From positions 1 to 47,505 of the forward strand of contig JAVZNR010000012.1 in the NCBI GenBank assembly GCA_038882715.1: a stretch of DNA of 47,505 bases. Reading direction: 5' to 3'. Below the pieces are notes generated by a model. It was not told the DNA's origin, did no database searches, and saw only the letters and a program-made list of their open reading frames with translations. Position 1 is the stretch's first letter; each line of letters begins with the position of its first letter. Positions 1 through 7,961 of this stretch are shown piece after piece. The translations under genes and the position numbers were made by a program. Source of the stretch: Candidatus Bathyarchaeia archaeon. Lineage in GTDB: Archaea; Thermoproteota; Bathyarchaeia; Bathyarchaeales; DTEX01.

Positions 1-108
1 ATAAATCGACTTAACGCATTCTGGCAAGCAGGGCTTAAGGCTATTCTTGGTGAGAAGAACGACATCAACCCTCAAAGAACGGTCGTCCTCCCTCATTTTA
101 TTTCTTAG
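1..108 (+). CDS. C-terminal end of an unidentified protein (5' truncated by window edge)
   Basis: Frame 1 is open from the first base to a TAG at 106-108 and encodes the last 35 residues of a protein, with the tail RTVVLPHFIS. I do not recognise the family. The only support is an uninterrupted frame reaching the edge, which can happen by chance over so short a stretch. Bases 109-210, between it and the histone gene on the other strand, show no gene. Confidence 0.35.
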   Translation: MNRLNAFWQAGLKAILGEKNDINPQRTVVLPHFIS

Positions 109-210
109 TTTCATTTTATAAGTGATTAATGCTTTATGCTCTTTAAAACTTTCTTCAGCCCCATTCTACTGATAAATAAGGGGGAGGGGTTATTAATGTA
201 GGGTCTGTTT

Positions 211-426
211 CTATCTGCTTAGGACTTTTTTGGCGGCTATTTCTATGTCTTCCGCTTTCACGGTTTTTCTGCCCGCGTGCATTGCGAAGTCTACTGCTTC
301 TCTACCGATTTTTATCCCTATCTCCTCCAGTACTTTAGCCAGCTGTATTGCTGCTGACTCGCTTACCCTTTCAGCGCCAGCTTTCTTACAGATCCTATGC
401 ATGGCTGCAATGGCTAATTCGCCCAT
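211..426 (-). CDS. Archaeal histone (HMf family)
   Basis: A 71-residue histone-fold protein that packages DNA. The fold is the usual three helices: a start MGELAIAAM, then KKAGAERVSESAAIQLAKVL, and the hallmark GRKTVKAEDIEIA near the end, which forms the last DNA-binding loop and helix. An in-frame ATG lies seven codons upstream at 447. The ATG at 426 is preferred because it has a GAGGG ribosome-binding sequence about eight bases ahead, gives the normal family length, and the TATA-like box at 463-470 would place the transcript start close to 440. It is transcribed away from the S17e gene. The residues match DNA-binding archaeal histones rather than a degenerate fold, so the call is firm. Confidence 0.95.
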   Translation of the reverse strand: MGELAIAAMHRICKKAGAERVSESAAIQLAKVLEEIGIKIGREAVDFAMHAGRKTVKAEDIEIAAKKVLSR

Positions 427-462
427 AATGTTTCCCTCTTTCAACATTTAGAGTTAAATACA

Positions 463-470
463 ATATTTAT
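463..470 (-). promoter_or_regulatory. TATA-like box of the histone gene
   Basis: On the minus strand this reads ATAAATATT within an A-rich run, about 40 bases ahead of the histone ATG at 426. The usual archaeal spacing of about 25 bases puts the transcript start near 440, giving a short leader that still holds the GAGGG motif. This is inferred from sequence and spacing only. Confidence 0.5.
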
Positions 471-585
471 TTTTGTTTTTTCCATTAGAAAAGCCTTTCT
501 GTAGTCTTTTACCCTAGTTTTCGACGTTGGTTTTTACGCGCATGTTTTCGGCGGAAACTGGCCTGGGGAATTTAACGATAACGTT

Positions 586-594
586 CATATATTA
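586..594 (+). promoter_or_regulatory. TATA-like box of the S17e gene
   Basis: CATATATTA lies about 45 bases upstream of the S17e start region, in the divergent spacer shared with the histone gene. The expected transcript start is near 615-620. Inferred from motif and spacing. Confidence 0.4.
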
Positions 595-636
595 GAGCGT
601 AATGTAATGTGAGTTAACGTAGAAAGGCTGATGCGC

Positions 637-867
637 TTGGGGAACGTGCGTCCAGAAAAGGTTAAGAGAATAGCGCGCGAATTAATCAGAAAGTATCCGG
701 ATAAGTTTACATCTAACTTTGAGGAGAACAAGAAGATTTTATCTAGCATGGCGTTCATCCCATCCACTAGGCTTAGAAACAGCATCGCAGGCTACATAAC
801 AAGGCTGGTCTCCATATATCATACGCAGACCCCGGAGAAACCTGAAAAACAGATGGGCGAGAAATAA
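637..867 (+). CDS. 30S ribosomal protein S17e
   Basis: A small-subunit ribosomal protein of archaea and eukaryotes, 76 residues from the preferred start. The family pattern is clear: VKRIARELIRKYPDKF, then FEENKKIL and IPSTRLRNSIAGYITRL. A TTG at 637 gives MGNVRPEKVKR, matching the MGNV or MGRV start usual in the family. The ATG at 631 would add only two residues, so the start is uncertain by two codons. The segment AAAGG at 623-627 can serve as a ribosome-binding site for either. The C-terminal tail is charged and rich in Pro, Glu and Lys. It is divergent from the histone gene and followed by a co-directional gene of unknown function. Confidence 0.93.
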   Translation: MGNVRPEKVKRIARELIRKYPDKFTSNFEENKKILSSMAFIPSTRLRNSIAGYITRLVSIYHTQTPEKPEKQMGEK

Positions 868-918
868 GGGGGCCCATTATTCCCCGAAAAATAGTCAACT
901 GCGTGATGAAAATTGTTG

Positions 919-1284
919 ATGGATGAGTACAGAAAAGGGTGGGCTCTACGCTGCTTAAGGGAGGCCATAGATGAAGTTAAGATAGCGAAGAGAGACAGCA
1001 GAGCGCTCAGCCTAGCCATCGACGCCCTAAGAAAAGCCCAAGCTGCAATATATTATAGTCTTGGGGAGCCATTTTTAATAGGGAGCATAGTGGAGGAAGC
1101 CGTTGAAAGCGAAACCCAGCCGGATGACCCGGTTCTAAGATGCCTAGTGAGCGTGGAGAAGTCAATAAAGCGGCTAGAACAGATGAGGGAGATTTATGGC
1201 GACGCTGCGGTTGTTGAGGAGACAGATAAGATAGTGTCTTTAGCCTCAAGAATAGTTAGCCTCTTGACCTCACTTGAAGACTAG
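919..1284 (+). CDS. Hypothetical helical protein
   Basis: A 121-residue protein that I do not recognise. It looks wholly alpha-helical and soluble: a first region LRCLREAIDEVKIAKRDSRA, a middle region with AIDALRKAQAAIYYSLGEP, and a final helix VEKSIKRLEQMREIYG followed by a leucine- and serine-rich tail. The spacing of helices recalls small HEPN-like or other helical bundle proteins, but the RxxxxH motif of HEPN nucleases is absent, so no function is claimed. ATG 919 is preferred over two TTG codons just upstream at 913 and 916. It lies 51 bases after S17e and is convergent with nucS, ending 13 bases from it. Confidence 0.7.
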   Translation: MDEYRKGWALRCLREAIDEVKIAKRDSRALSLAIDALRKAQAAIYYSLGEPFLIGSIVEEAVESETQPDDPVLRCLVSVEKSIKRLEQMREIYGDAAVVEETDKIVSLASRIVSLLTSLED

Positions 1285-1297
1285 CTCAGCACTCCTC

Positions 1298-2086
1298 TTA
1301 AAGAAAGTCCATTATTTTTCTCTCCCCGGCTTTCTCACCTACACCTGAAATTATCTGTGAGCACCTTCTCGGATCAACCCTTTTAAAGCTTAAGCCCAAA
1401 GAGATTAAGAGTTTACCGGCCTCTTTCGATACATCTGGTGCAGCCAGTATCCCCCTCACCTCGCGGCCCAAATCAGCCTTCAACGCTTCAACGTATCTGG
1501 CTAGCTGTAGTACGGCTTCTCTGCCAGCTGTTCTACGCTTTATTTCAACAACAACCATACAGCCATCCTTATCCACGCCGTAAACATCTATGAAGCCGGG
1601 TTCAACCTTCTTTTCGTACTCAATCGGCTTAAAGCCCTCCTCAATTATCGAGGGCTCCATGAGAATCGCCCTCCGCATGTCTTCCTCACTCGCATAGAGC
1701 GAGAACTCGCCCTCATCCTTCAGTTCCAGAACGGAGAGAAAGAATATTTTATCAAAAAATATTTTCACGGTTTCCTTTGGGCTCCTCTTCACAGACACGA
1801 TGGTGAGGAAATCTTCGCCTTTATATGCTTGGAGGATGCAGCCGGGAGGCTGCCAATTAACTGGCTCATACCCACTAGGTCTATGAACTAGGACTGAACC
1901 ATCCTCCTTAATTATCGTGATCCTCTCGCCCGGCTCGAGCTTCGAGCTCGCCCTACCCTGATACTCAACCCAGCAGTTTCCAACTACTATAACGGTTCTC
2001 CGCTCGCTGAAGGCCTTGTTGAGGATGTCGACGGCTTCATCTAGGCTTGGGTTCTCGCTTATAATGGCTGGCTTTTCGCGGCGCAA
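1298..2086 (-). CDS. nucS: Endonuclease NucS/EndoMS (mismatch-specific DNA endonuclease)
   Basis: A 262-residue nuclease that, in characterised archaeal relatives, cuts both strands at mismatches and binds the sliding clamp. The N-terminal beta-rich DNA-binding half (about 1-125) holds VNWQPPGCILQAY. The C-terminal RecB-like nuclease core has GFIDVYGVD (Asp167), VVVEIKRR (Glu181 and Lys183) and the following helix QLARYVEAL. The last eight residues, ERKIMDFL, resemble a clamp-binding PIP box with Glu in place of Gln. The start is TTG at 2086, right after AGCAATA. It is convergent with the helical unknown gene and divergent from the methyltransferase gene. NucS is the main alternative to MutS/MutL mismatch repair in many archaea, and no mutS-like gene is in the window. 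Confidence 0.93.
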   Translation of the reverse strand: MRREKPAIISENPSLDEAVDILNKAFSERRTVIVVGNCWVEYQGRASSKLEPGERITIIKEDGSVLVHRPSGYEPVNWQPPGCILQAYKGEDFLTIVSVKRSPKETVKIFFDKIFFLSVLELKDEGEFSLYASEEDMRRAILMEPSIIEEGFKPIEYEKKVEPGFIDVYGVDKDGCMVVVEIKRRTAGREAVLQLARYVEALKADLGREVRGILAAPDVSKEAGKLLISLGLSFKRVDPRRCSQIISGVGEKAGERKIMDFL

Positions 2087-2142
2087 TATTGCTCGCCAAA
2101 AATCTTTTAGGGTCTCCTTGAAATAAATAGTTTTAGTTAATT

Positions 2143-2772
2143 ATGGTCGGCTTAGAATACTGGAGAATAAAACGTGAGACGGCCAGATATTACGATAGAA
2201 TCGCAAGGATATATGATGCGTTGTATAGTTATGAGCAGAATCTAAAGATTAAGGAGATCCTAAAAAACGTTGATATTGAGCCGAGCGACATTGTTCTGGA
2301 CCTTGGCTGCGGAACCGGTCTCCTTTTTGAGCATATTGCCAGATTGTCTGGGCTGATGGTTGGAGTTGACATCTCCATAGGAGCTCTCAGGAGAGCAAAG
2401 AACCTCGTTAAGAGAAGCGGCTTAAATATGGTGCATTTAATTAGGGCTGACGCTGACTTCCTACCGTTTAAAGACCATTTTTTCAATAAGGTTTTCGCTG
2501 TAACAATGCTTCAGAACATGCCTAACCCCCAGCTAACTCTGAAAGAAATGTTAAGAGTGGCCAAAGAAAATTCGGAAATAATTGTAACTGGACTTAAAGG
2601 AGCGTTCACAAGAGAGCTATTCTCAAGAACTCTGGCGGAGGCCGGCTTATCCTTCTTCTTAGCGGATACTGAGGATAAGGTTAAGTGCTATATTGCAGTA
2701 TGCTGGTTGGGGGAAAAGCGTCCTATACCCGCTAAAAACATAAATAATGGAACCGTTGAAATAATATTTTAA
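2143..2772 (+). CDS. Class I SAM-dependent methyltransferase
   Basis: A 209-residue soluble methyltransferase with the Rossmann-type fold. Motif I is VLDLGCGTG (about 50-58), followed by the acidic end of strand 2 in MVGVDIS, motif DADFLPF and the post-motif VTMLQNMPNP. The layout matches the UbiE/COQ5-like small-molecule group, but the substrate cannot be read from sequence. The gene ends 19 bases before S30e and may be transcribed with it. ATG 2143 is used, about 56 bases from the nucS start on the other strand, so both share a short AT-rich promoter spacer. Confidence 0.85.
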   Translation: MVGLEYWRIKRETARYYDRIARIYDALYSYEQNLKIKEILKNVDIEPSDIVLDLGCGTGLLFEHIARLSGLMVGVDISIGALRRAKNLVKRSGLNMVHLIRADADFLPFKDHFFNKVFAVTMLQNMPNPQLTLKEMLRVAKENSEIIVTGLKGAFTRELFSRTLAEAGLSFFLADTEDKVKCYIAVCWLGEKRPIPAKNINNGTVEIIF

Positions 2773-2791
2773 ATGGTGGTGAGAATAATAT

Positions 2792-2956
2792 ATGCCGACC
2801 CACGGTAGCCTTTCAAAAGCCGGGAAAGTCCGTTCACAAACCCCGAAGATTGAACCTCTACCGAAGACTAGCAAACCGCCTAGAATAAGAGTTAAGAGAA
2901 ACTATGAGAAGAGGATAATGCTTCAGAGAAAACCGGGCCAAAACTGGATACTCTAA
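2792..2956 (+). CDS. 30S ribosomal protein S30e
   Basis: A 54-residue basic ribosomal protein. The family signature is nearly complete: start [20 protein letters not shown], a Pro/Lys-rich middle, then [19 protein letters not shown]. In eukaryotes the protein is made as a fusion with a ubiquitin-like domain (FAU), while archaea encode it alone, as here. ATG 2792 is preceded by GGTGAG about ten bases upstream. It follows the methyltransferase gene by 19 bases. The gene is below common length cut-offs and easily overlooked. Confidence 0.95.
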   Translation: MPTHGSLSKAGKVRSQTPKIEPLPKTSKPPRIRVKRNYEKRIMLQRKPGQNWIL

Positions 2957-2983
2957 GAGATTTCAAGCATGTATACGCAAATC

Positions 2984-3049
2984 TAAATTCGGGCGATCAG
3001 AGACGGGTCTTTTCTCTAGCGCATTATCCTTAAGGCGAGTGCGAATTTA
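2984..3049. repeat. Inverted repeat after S30e
   Basis: TAAATTCG at 2984-2991 is the exact reverse complement of CGAATTTA at 3042-3049, enclosing 50 bases. Inside, AGAC-GG-GTCT at 3001-3010 is a smaller inverted repeat. A T6 run at 3070-3075 follows. This could be a transcript-end structure or a small RNA, but it lacks box C/D motifs and could be chance. The remaining 2957-3160 spacer holds only a possible TATA box just upstream of the glycosyltransferase. Confidence 0.3.
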
Positions 3050-3160
3050 AGAGAAAAAATAGCGCTCAGTTTTTTGTTGAAAATATTTTTCGGGATTTTA
3101 AGGATATTTTTAAAGGCTTGAAGGATTCAGCTGATAGTAGATGTGGAAAGATGAAGCGCT

Positions 3161-3871
3161 ATGGTGGAGGAAAAACCCTTAAGGGTCTCGGTGGTAATCC
3201 CAACCCTTCAGGAAGGGAAGTATATTGGCAGATTACTTGCGAGGATAGCCAGCGTTGATCCAAGCCTAGAAATAATCGTTGTTGACGGCGGCAGCACTGA
3301 TGGAACCGTTGAAGTGGCCGGAAAGTTTACGGATAAGGTTTATGTGTTTAATAGGCGCGGCATAGGTAGGGCGAGGAATTACGGTGCTTTAAAGGCGAGC
3401 GGCGACATAATAGTGTTTATGGATGCTGATGTTGAGCCTCCACCAGACTTTGTTGAGAAGGTTCTCTCAGCTTTTAGGGATAGAAGTGTTGTCGGGGTAA
3501 CATGCAACATTATGCCTAAGAGCTCAGGACCCTCTCTTATAGCCTTCTTTCTCTTCTATAATTTGTTGTTAAGGTTGCTCTCACATGTTAAGCCGCATTC
3601 AAGGGGGGAGTTCCTAGCTGTTAGGCGTGAAGCCTTCCTAAAAATTGGGGGGTTTGATGAGAGGCTTCCATGCTTAGAGGATCATGAATTAGCCTTTCGC
3701 CTCTCTAAGGTCGGCAGAATACTTTTTCTCAGCGATTTAACGGTTTACGAGTCTATGAGAAGGTTTAAGCGTATAGGTTTTTTAGGTGTGCTCAAGTTAT
3801 GGATAAGTAATTATATCTCACTTATCCTATTTAATAGAACGTTATCGGAATCCTGGGAGCCTATACGATGA
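3161..3871 (+). CDS. Family 2 glycosyltransferase
   Basis: A 236-residue GT-A fold enzyme that transfers sugar from a nucleotide- or lipid-linked donor. Visible parts are the N-terminal strand VVIPTLQEGKYI, DGGSTDGT (42-49), the metal-binding DAD at 88-90, the acceptor-site region GGFDERLPCLEDHELAFR (about 163-180), and a basic RRFKR near 200. Hydrophobic stretches at about 126-142 and 210-225 suggest membrane association but not clear spanning segments. It lies 19 bases before a radical SAM gene and probably shares its transcript. The acceptor is unknown. A polyprenyl-phosphate or lipid glycan acceptor is plausible. Confidence 0.88.
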   Translation: MVEEKPLRVSVVIPTLQEGKYIGRLLARIASVDPSLEIIVVDGGSTDGTVEVAGKFTDKVYVFNRRGIGRARNYGALKASGDIIVFMDADVEPPPDFVEKVLSAFRDRSVVGVTCNIMPKSSGPSLIAFFLFYNLLLRLLSHVKPHSRGEFLAVRREAFLKIGGFDERLPCLEDHELAFRLSKVGRILFLSDLTVYESMRRFKRIGFLGVLKLWISNYISLILFNRTLSESWEPIR

Positions 3872-3890
3872 AAGTTGAAAGGTTGATGCA

Positions 3891-4916
3891 ATGATATCGA
3901 AGTCTAAAATCTTGAGTCTGGCTAGGCGGGCAGTAAAGTCTCCTGGAACATACCATGCTCAATGGTTTATAACTAGGAGGTGTAATTACCGCTGTAGGGG
4001 CTGTACTGTTTGGATGGATCAGGATTCTGAGGAGCTGTCAACAGAGGATGTGAAGCGCGGTTTGGATATACTGCGCGATATAGGGGTCTTGGAGATAGTT
4101 TTTTCGGGCGGAAACCCACTTCTTCGCGAGGATATTGGCGAAATATTGAATTACGCGTCCAAATACTTCATTACAACCGTTTACGATAATGGGAGCGTTG
4201 CTGCCGGCAAGATTGAGGTACTAAGAAACGTTGACTTCGTGGCTATATCCTTGGACACGTTGGATGAGAAGAAGAACGACTACCTTAAAGGCGTGGACGG
4301 CGCCTGGAGGAGGGCCATGGATGCGATTGAGAAACTTAAGAGCGAAGGAATTCATGTTGGGGTCTCACCGACGATATCTCAAATGAACCTTTACGAGATA
4401 ATTGACTTCACAAAATATTTTTCGGAACGCGGCGTACCAGTATGGTATTGCCTATACTCGTATGATTATCAGCCGGATAGAGGCGCCTTCTCGATAGGTA
4501 GAAGGAACGATGAGTATGAGATAACTGATGGGAAAACGTTAGCCGCGATATGCGACGAGTTGATGGAGATGAAAAGGGAAAACGAGCACATATATATAAC
4601 TAGGAAAACCCTTGAGGCTGTAAGGCAATTGGCTTTAACAGGTCGGAGGATATGGAGATGTGCGGCTCTAGAGAGCTTCCTAGTGGTAGACCATATGGGT
4701 AGGGTTTCAGGCTGCCATTGTAGGGAGCCGTTGGTCTCGATATTTGATCTGCCGAGAGTTTGGAGGAGCAGTTGGATTAAAGGGCTTAGGGAGGAGTATA
4801 GCCGATGCACCAACTGCGTATATTTATGCTACATATTTTACTCAGTGCATAGAGGGCTATCCGGCTTATTAGAAATAATCTTAGATCAGTGGAAGAGCGT
4901 CAAAGATTACGTTTAG
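3891..4916 (+). CDS. Radical SAM protein with C-terminal Cys cluster
   Basis: A 341-residue radical SAM enzyme. The [4Fe-4S]-binding CxxxCxxC is at Cys31, Cys35 and Cys38 (CNYRCRGC), followed by the SAM-binding FSGGNPLLRED. The second half holds a Cys set (WRCAA, GCHCREP, RCTNCVYLC) resembling a twitch or SPASM-type auxiliary cluster region. Such proteins modify lipids, peptides or small molecules, and the substrate is unknown. It follows the glycosyltransferase by 19 bases and is likely co-transcribed, which points towards modification of a lipid, polyprenol or glycan, but this is only inference. The C-terminal stretch after the Cys cluster is hydrophobic and may be membrane-associated. Confidence 0.85.
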   Translation: MISKSKILSLARRAVKSPGTYHAQWFITRRCNYRCRGCTVWMDQDSEELSTEDVKRGLDILRDIGVLEIVFSGGNPLLREDIGEILNYASKYFITTVYDNGSVAAGKIEVLRNVDFVAISLDTLDEKKNDYLKGVDGAWRRAMDAIEKLKSEGIHVGVSPTISQMNLYEIIDFTKYFSERGVPVWYCLYSYDYQPDRGAFSIGRRNDEYEITDGKTLAAICDELMEMKRENEHIYITRKTLEAVRQLALTGRRIWRCAALESFLVVDHMGRVSGCHCREPLVSIFDLPRVWRSSWIKGLREEYSRCTNCVYLCYIFYSVHRGLSGLLEIILDQWKSVKDYV

Positions 4917-4983
4917 AAATGGTTAAGAGCGCCGATGACCATAAATTATCCATTAAGGCCTATAGCTATATTGGTGGATTAAC

Positions 4984-5469
4984 ATGGTTGAGATCAAAGT
5001 TGTGAGCATAGATATACCTGAAGACTGTAATGTGATTCTAGGGATGGCTCACTTCATAAAGACTGTTGAGGATATCTATGAAGCCATGGTTAACTCCGTC
5101 CCAGGCATAAAGTTCGGCTTAGCCTTCTGCGAAAGCAGCGGTGAATGCCTCGTTAGGGTTGAGGGAACAGATGAGGAGCTTAAGAGGGCTGCCGCCGAGA
5201 ACATGCTTAAGCTTGGCTGCGGCCACTCCTTTATAATACTTATGCGTGGAGCATACCCGATAAACGTGCTAAACGCAATAAAGAGGGTTCCGGAGGTCTG
5301 CACGGTTTACGCTGCGACAGCGAACCCTCTTCAAGTTGTTGTAGCGGAGACGGAGCAGGGAAGAGGCATATTAGGCGTTATAGACGGATTGAAGCCTAAA
5401 GGCATTGAAGACGAGAAGGGAGTTGAGTGGCGGAGAAGCCTTCTAAGGAAGCTCGGCTATAAAAAATGA
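4984..5469 (+). CDS. Adenosine-specific kinase family protein (PF04008)
   Basis: A 161-residue protein of a small archaeal/thermophile family named for adenosine-specific kinase. Conserved stretches are GMAHFIKTVEDIYEAM, VPGIKFGLAFCE, GCGHSFIILMRGAYPINVL and the C-terminal NPLQVVVAETEQGRGILGV. The family is distinct from ribokinase-type adenosine kinases, and the enzymatic assignment rests on few characterised members. It starts at ATG 4984. Its TGA overlaps the ATG of the next gene (ATGA at 5466-5469), so it is probably translated together with the ABC ATPase. The reason for that pairing is not evident. Confidence 0.85.
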   Translation: MVEIKVVSIDIPEDCNVILGMAHFIKTVEDIYEAMVNSVPGIKFGLAFCESSGECLVRVEGTDEELKRAAAENMLKLGCGHSFIILMRGAYPINVLNAIKRVPEVCTVYAATANPLQVVVAETEQGRGILGVIDGLKPKGIEDEKGVEWRRSLLRKLGYKK

Positions 5470-6296
5470 TCGTGGCGGATAAAGCGATGACACCTATCAT
5501 TGAAATGGTGGATGTATGGAAGTCTTATGATGGCGTTCAGGCGCTTAGAGGCTTAAATCTACAGGTTCAGAGGGGAGAGATCTTTGGGCTTATTGGCCCA
5601 AACGGCGCTGGGAAGACGACTACGCTTAAAATAATAGTTGGCTTGCTGAAAATGGATAGGGGCATCGTGAGGGTTAGCGGCGTAGATATAAGCGAAGAAC
5701 CATACGAGTATAAGAAGATTATTGGGTATGTTCCGGAGTCCGTTTCCCTGCCAGACTACCTAACCGTTGAGGAGTTCCTCATGTATTCTGGGAAGATTAG
5801 GGAAGTTCCGAACGAGGAGATTAAGGAGAGAATGAACCATTTCATCGATCTTTTTGAGCTTAGGGAGAAGAGAAGAGCGCTTATAGTTTCGCTTTCAAGG
5901 GGCATGCGGCAGAAGGTTGCGATAGCCTCGGCGCTCATACATGACCCATACCTGCTAATCCTCGATGAACCGTTCATCGGCATAGATCCCATGGGTCAGC
6001 ATGTTCTTAAAGAGCTGTTTAATGAGAGGGTTAAGGATGGTAAAACCATATTTATATCCACGCATATGCTGGACACAGCTGAGAGGCTGTGCAACAGGGT
6101 TGCAATAATCTATAGGGGGCAGAACATCGCTTCAGGAGACCTAGAAGACCTTAAACAAATGTCTAGAAGCGGCGAAAACGCAACCCTGGAGGAAGTCTTC
6201 CTCAAGTTAACGGAGGAAGCAAAAGAGCAGCCGATTGAGGAGACTGTTGAGAAGAAAAGGGGATTTTTCGGCCTTTGGGGGAGAAGGAGAACGTGA
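5466..6296 (+). CDS. ABC transporter ATP-binding protein
   Basis: A 276-residue cytosolic ATPase subunit of an exporter-type ABC system. Walker A is GPNGAGKTT, the signature is LSRGMRQKVAIASAL, Walker B with catalytic Glu is LLILDEP, and the switch His is in ISTHML. About 60 residues after the ATPase core are charged and end in GFFGLWGRRRT. It overlaps the preceding kinase-family gene by four bases and the permease start by four, so the three genes form one tightly coupled unit. An internal ATG at 5487 would remove seven residues and is a possible alternative start. The type (single ATPase, long-domain permease) fits ABC-2-like export, and the substrate is unknown. Confidence 0.92.
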   Translation: MIVADKAMTPIIEMVDVWKSYDGVQALRGLNLQVQRGEIFGLIGPNGAGKTTTLKIIVGLLKMDRGIVRVSGVDISEEPYEYKKIIGYVPESVSLPDYLTVEEFLMYSGKIREVPNEEIKERMNHFIDLFELREKRRALIVSLSRGMRQKVAIASALIHDPYLLILDEPFIGIDPMGQHVLKELFNERVKDGKTIFISTHMLDTAERLCNRVAIIYRGQNIASGDLEDLKQMSRSGENATLEEVFLKLTEEAKEQPIEETVEKKRGFFGLWGRRRT

Positions 6297-7870
6297 GACT
6301 AAGCGTAGTTGTAACTCTCTATAAGTTTAAGGTTAAATCTTTTTTCGGCACATTTAGGGCGTCTAAGGCCAACTTAGCCTTACTGCTCGTCTACATGTTT
6401 AGCCTGCTTCCAAGCGCGTTCGGCTTCTCGATAATGATTGTTGACGCAGTTAAGCAGAGCGGGGTTAATATTGAGACATATGTTGAGACTTTAGCGGCAA
6501 TGCTCAGCTTTCTCACGGCATTCATTCTTTTCTTAACTTTTAGGGGCTACACCGTGTTTGAGCACGAGCAAAACTTCATCTTCACGTCGCCCGTAAAGCC
6601 CATAGAGTTTTTAATTGCGAGCATTCTGGCCGATTTAACATCTATACTCGTCTTCATCTACCCGTTATTCGCCATCTACGCGCTGGTCGTATCATGGCTT
6701 AATTTACCGCTTAGCTCAGCCATAATCATTCTTTCAGCTATGCTCATCTTCGTCTTCCTTCTCTTCCTCCTGAAAACATCCCTATCGATAATAATGTCGC
6801 TTCAAAGGAACCTTTCCGCCAAGTTAACCGCATCAGCCCTAATTCTTCTTCTGCTTTTTCCATCGATAAGCTCAGCCCTAAACCTTCCATTAAAATACGG
6901 CTTACTCCCCTACCCCTCGACATTACTAGCTAAAATACTTGTTGGAGAAGTGTACGGTGTAGGTTTTCAACCACTAAATTTTCTTGGGCTATCACTATAC
7001 TTTCTGCTGTTAGCCGCCCTATTCGCAATACTTTCAAGAGAAAACTTCTTTCCCCTAACAACGCGAGTCCCGTTTGTGTCGCCCTTTGACGCCTCGATGC
7101 GGATGCAGACATTAAAGATGGAGAAGAGCATTAAAACGTTTTCTAGAATGGGGATGTTTCTAACATTAAACCTCGAATCAAAATCGCTGCTCGCCTTTCT
7201 AATGAAGAAGGAGTTTATCCGAATGATTAGGGAAGGAAGCCTATTCGCAGTCATATTCATGTACACCATAATATCGTTTGTGGTTGCTGTAAGCGGCATT
7301 CACTCTCCTCAAGAGACTCAGGGCGCACCCATTCAGCCAGCCCTATTCCTAATGTTTTTCATAGGCACCTACTCGCTGATAGTTCCGCTGATGCTGATCT
7401 CCAACTGGAGGGTATCAGACTTCGAGAACCTCTGGGTGCCAATGACCTCCGGCGCAAATATGCGCATAATGATTAGGGCTCTACTCTACGACTTTACACT
7501 GGTGTCCTCAGCTATACCAGCGGTGATAATACTGCTCCTATCAGCCATCTACGGAATTAACCCCTTAATGGCGCTAGTCCTAGTGGCCTCAACGTCGATG
7601 ATAGGCTGCCCGGTTAACTTCTACGTTATGATCAAGTTTCTTGCGAGAAAACGCCGTAGCGTATCCTCAGCGCTTGCAGGATGGACCTCAATGTTCCTTT
7701 CAGCACTGCTTTTAACGCCAACATACAGCCTAATCTTTCTAAACCAATACCTAAATTTAGGCGAAAATATAGGCGCACTGCTCTCGGCAATAATCCTGCT
7801 TTACTCAGCGCTTATGATGAGGTTTTTTTCAAGAAAGATTGAGAAAAACATAATTCACCTAGAAATTTAA
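6293..7870 (+). CDS. ABC exporter permease, multi-spanning
   Basis: A 525-residue integral membrane protein, partner of the upstream ATPase. It has roughly a dozen hydrophobic segments in two groups separated by a cytosolic region near 270-310. Examples are ALLLVYMFSLLPSAFGF, FLLFLLKTSLSIIMSL and LMALVLVASTSMIGCPV. The start GTG at 6293 overlaps the ATPase stop (GTGA) and is preceded by GGAGAAGGAG. A TTG at 6275 would add six residues but would place that ribosome-binding site inside the gene. No exact family name is offered beyond an ABC-2-like permease. Confidence 0.85.
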   Translation: MRLSVVVTLYKFKVKSFFGTFRASKANLALLLVYMFSLLPSAFGFSIMIVDAVKQSGVNIETYVETLAAMLSFLTAFILFLTFRGYTVFEHEQNFIFTSPVKPIEFLIASILADLTSILVFIYPLFAIYALVVSWLNLPLSSAIIILSAMLIFVFLLFLLKTSLSIIMSLQRNLSAKLTASALILLLLFPSISSALNLPLKYGLLPYPSTLLAKILVGEVYGVGFQPLNFLGLSLYFLLLAALFAILSRENFFPLTTRVPFVSPFDASMRMQTLKMEKSIKTFSRMGMFLTLNLESKSLLAFLMKKEFIRMIREGSLFAVIFMYTIISFVVAVSGIHSPQETQGAPIQPALFLMFFIGTYSLIVPLMLISNWRVSDFENLWVPMTSGANMRIMIRALLYDFTLVSSAIPAVIILLLSAIYGINPLMALVLVASTSMIGCPVNFYVMIKFLARKRRSVSSALAGWTSMFLSALLLTPTYSLIFLNQYLNLGENIGALLSAIILLYSALMMRFFSRKIEKNIIHLEI

Positions 7871-7961
7871 TGTTAAAAAGCTGATAATAATGACATGATG
7901 CTCAGCTACACGCGGCAGGGTTTTATAGACAATTTTTAATTTATATTTTTCTGGGCTGAAT

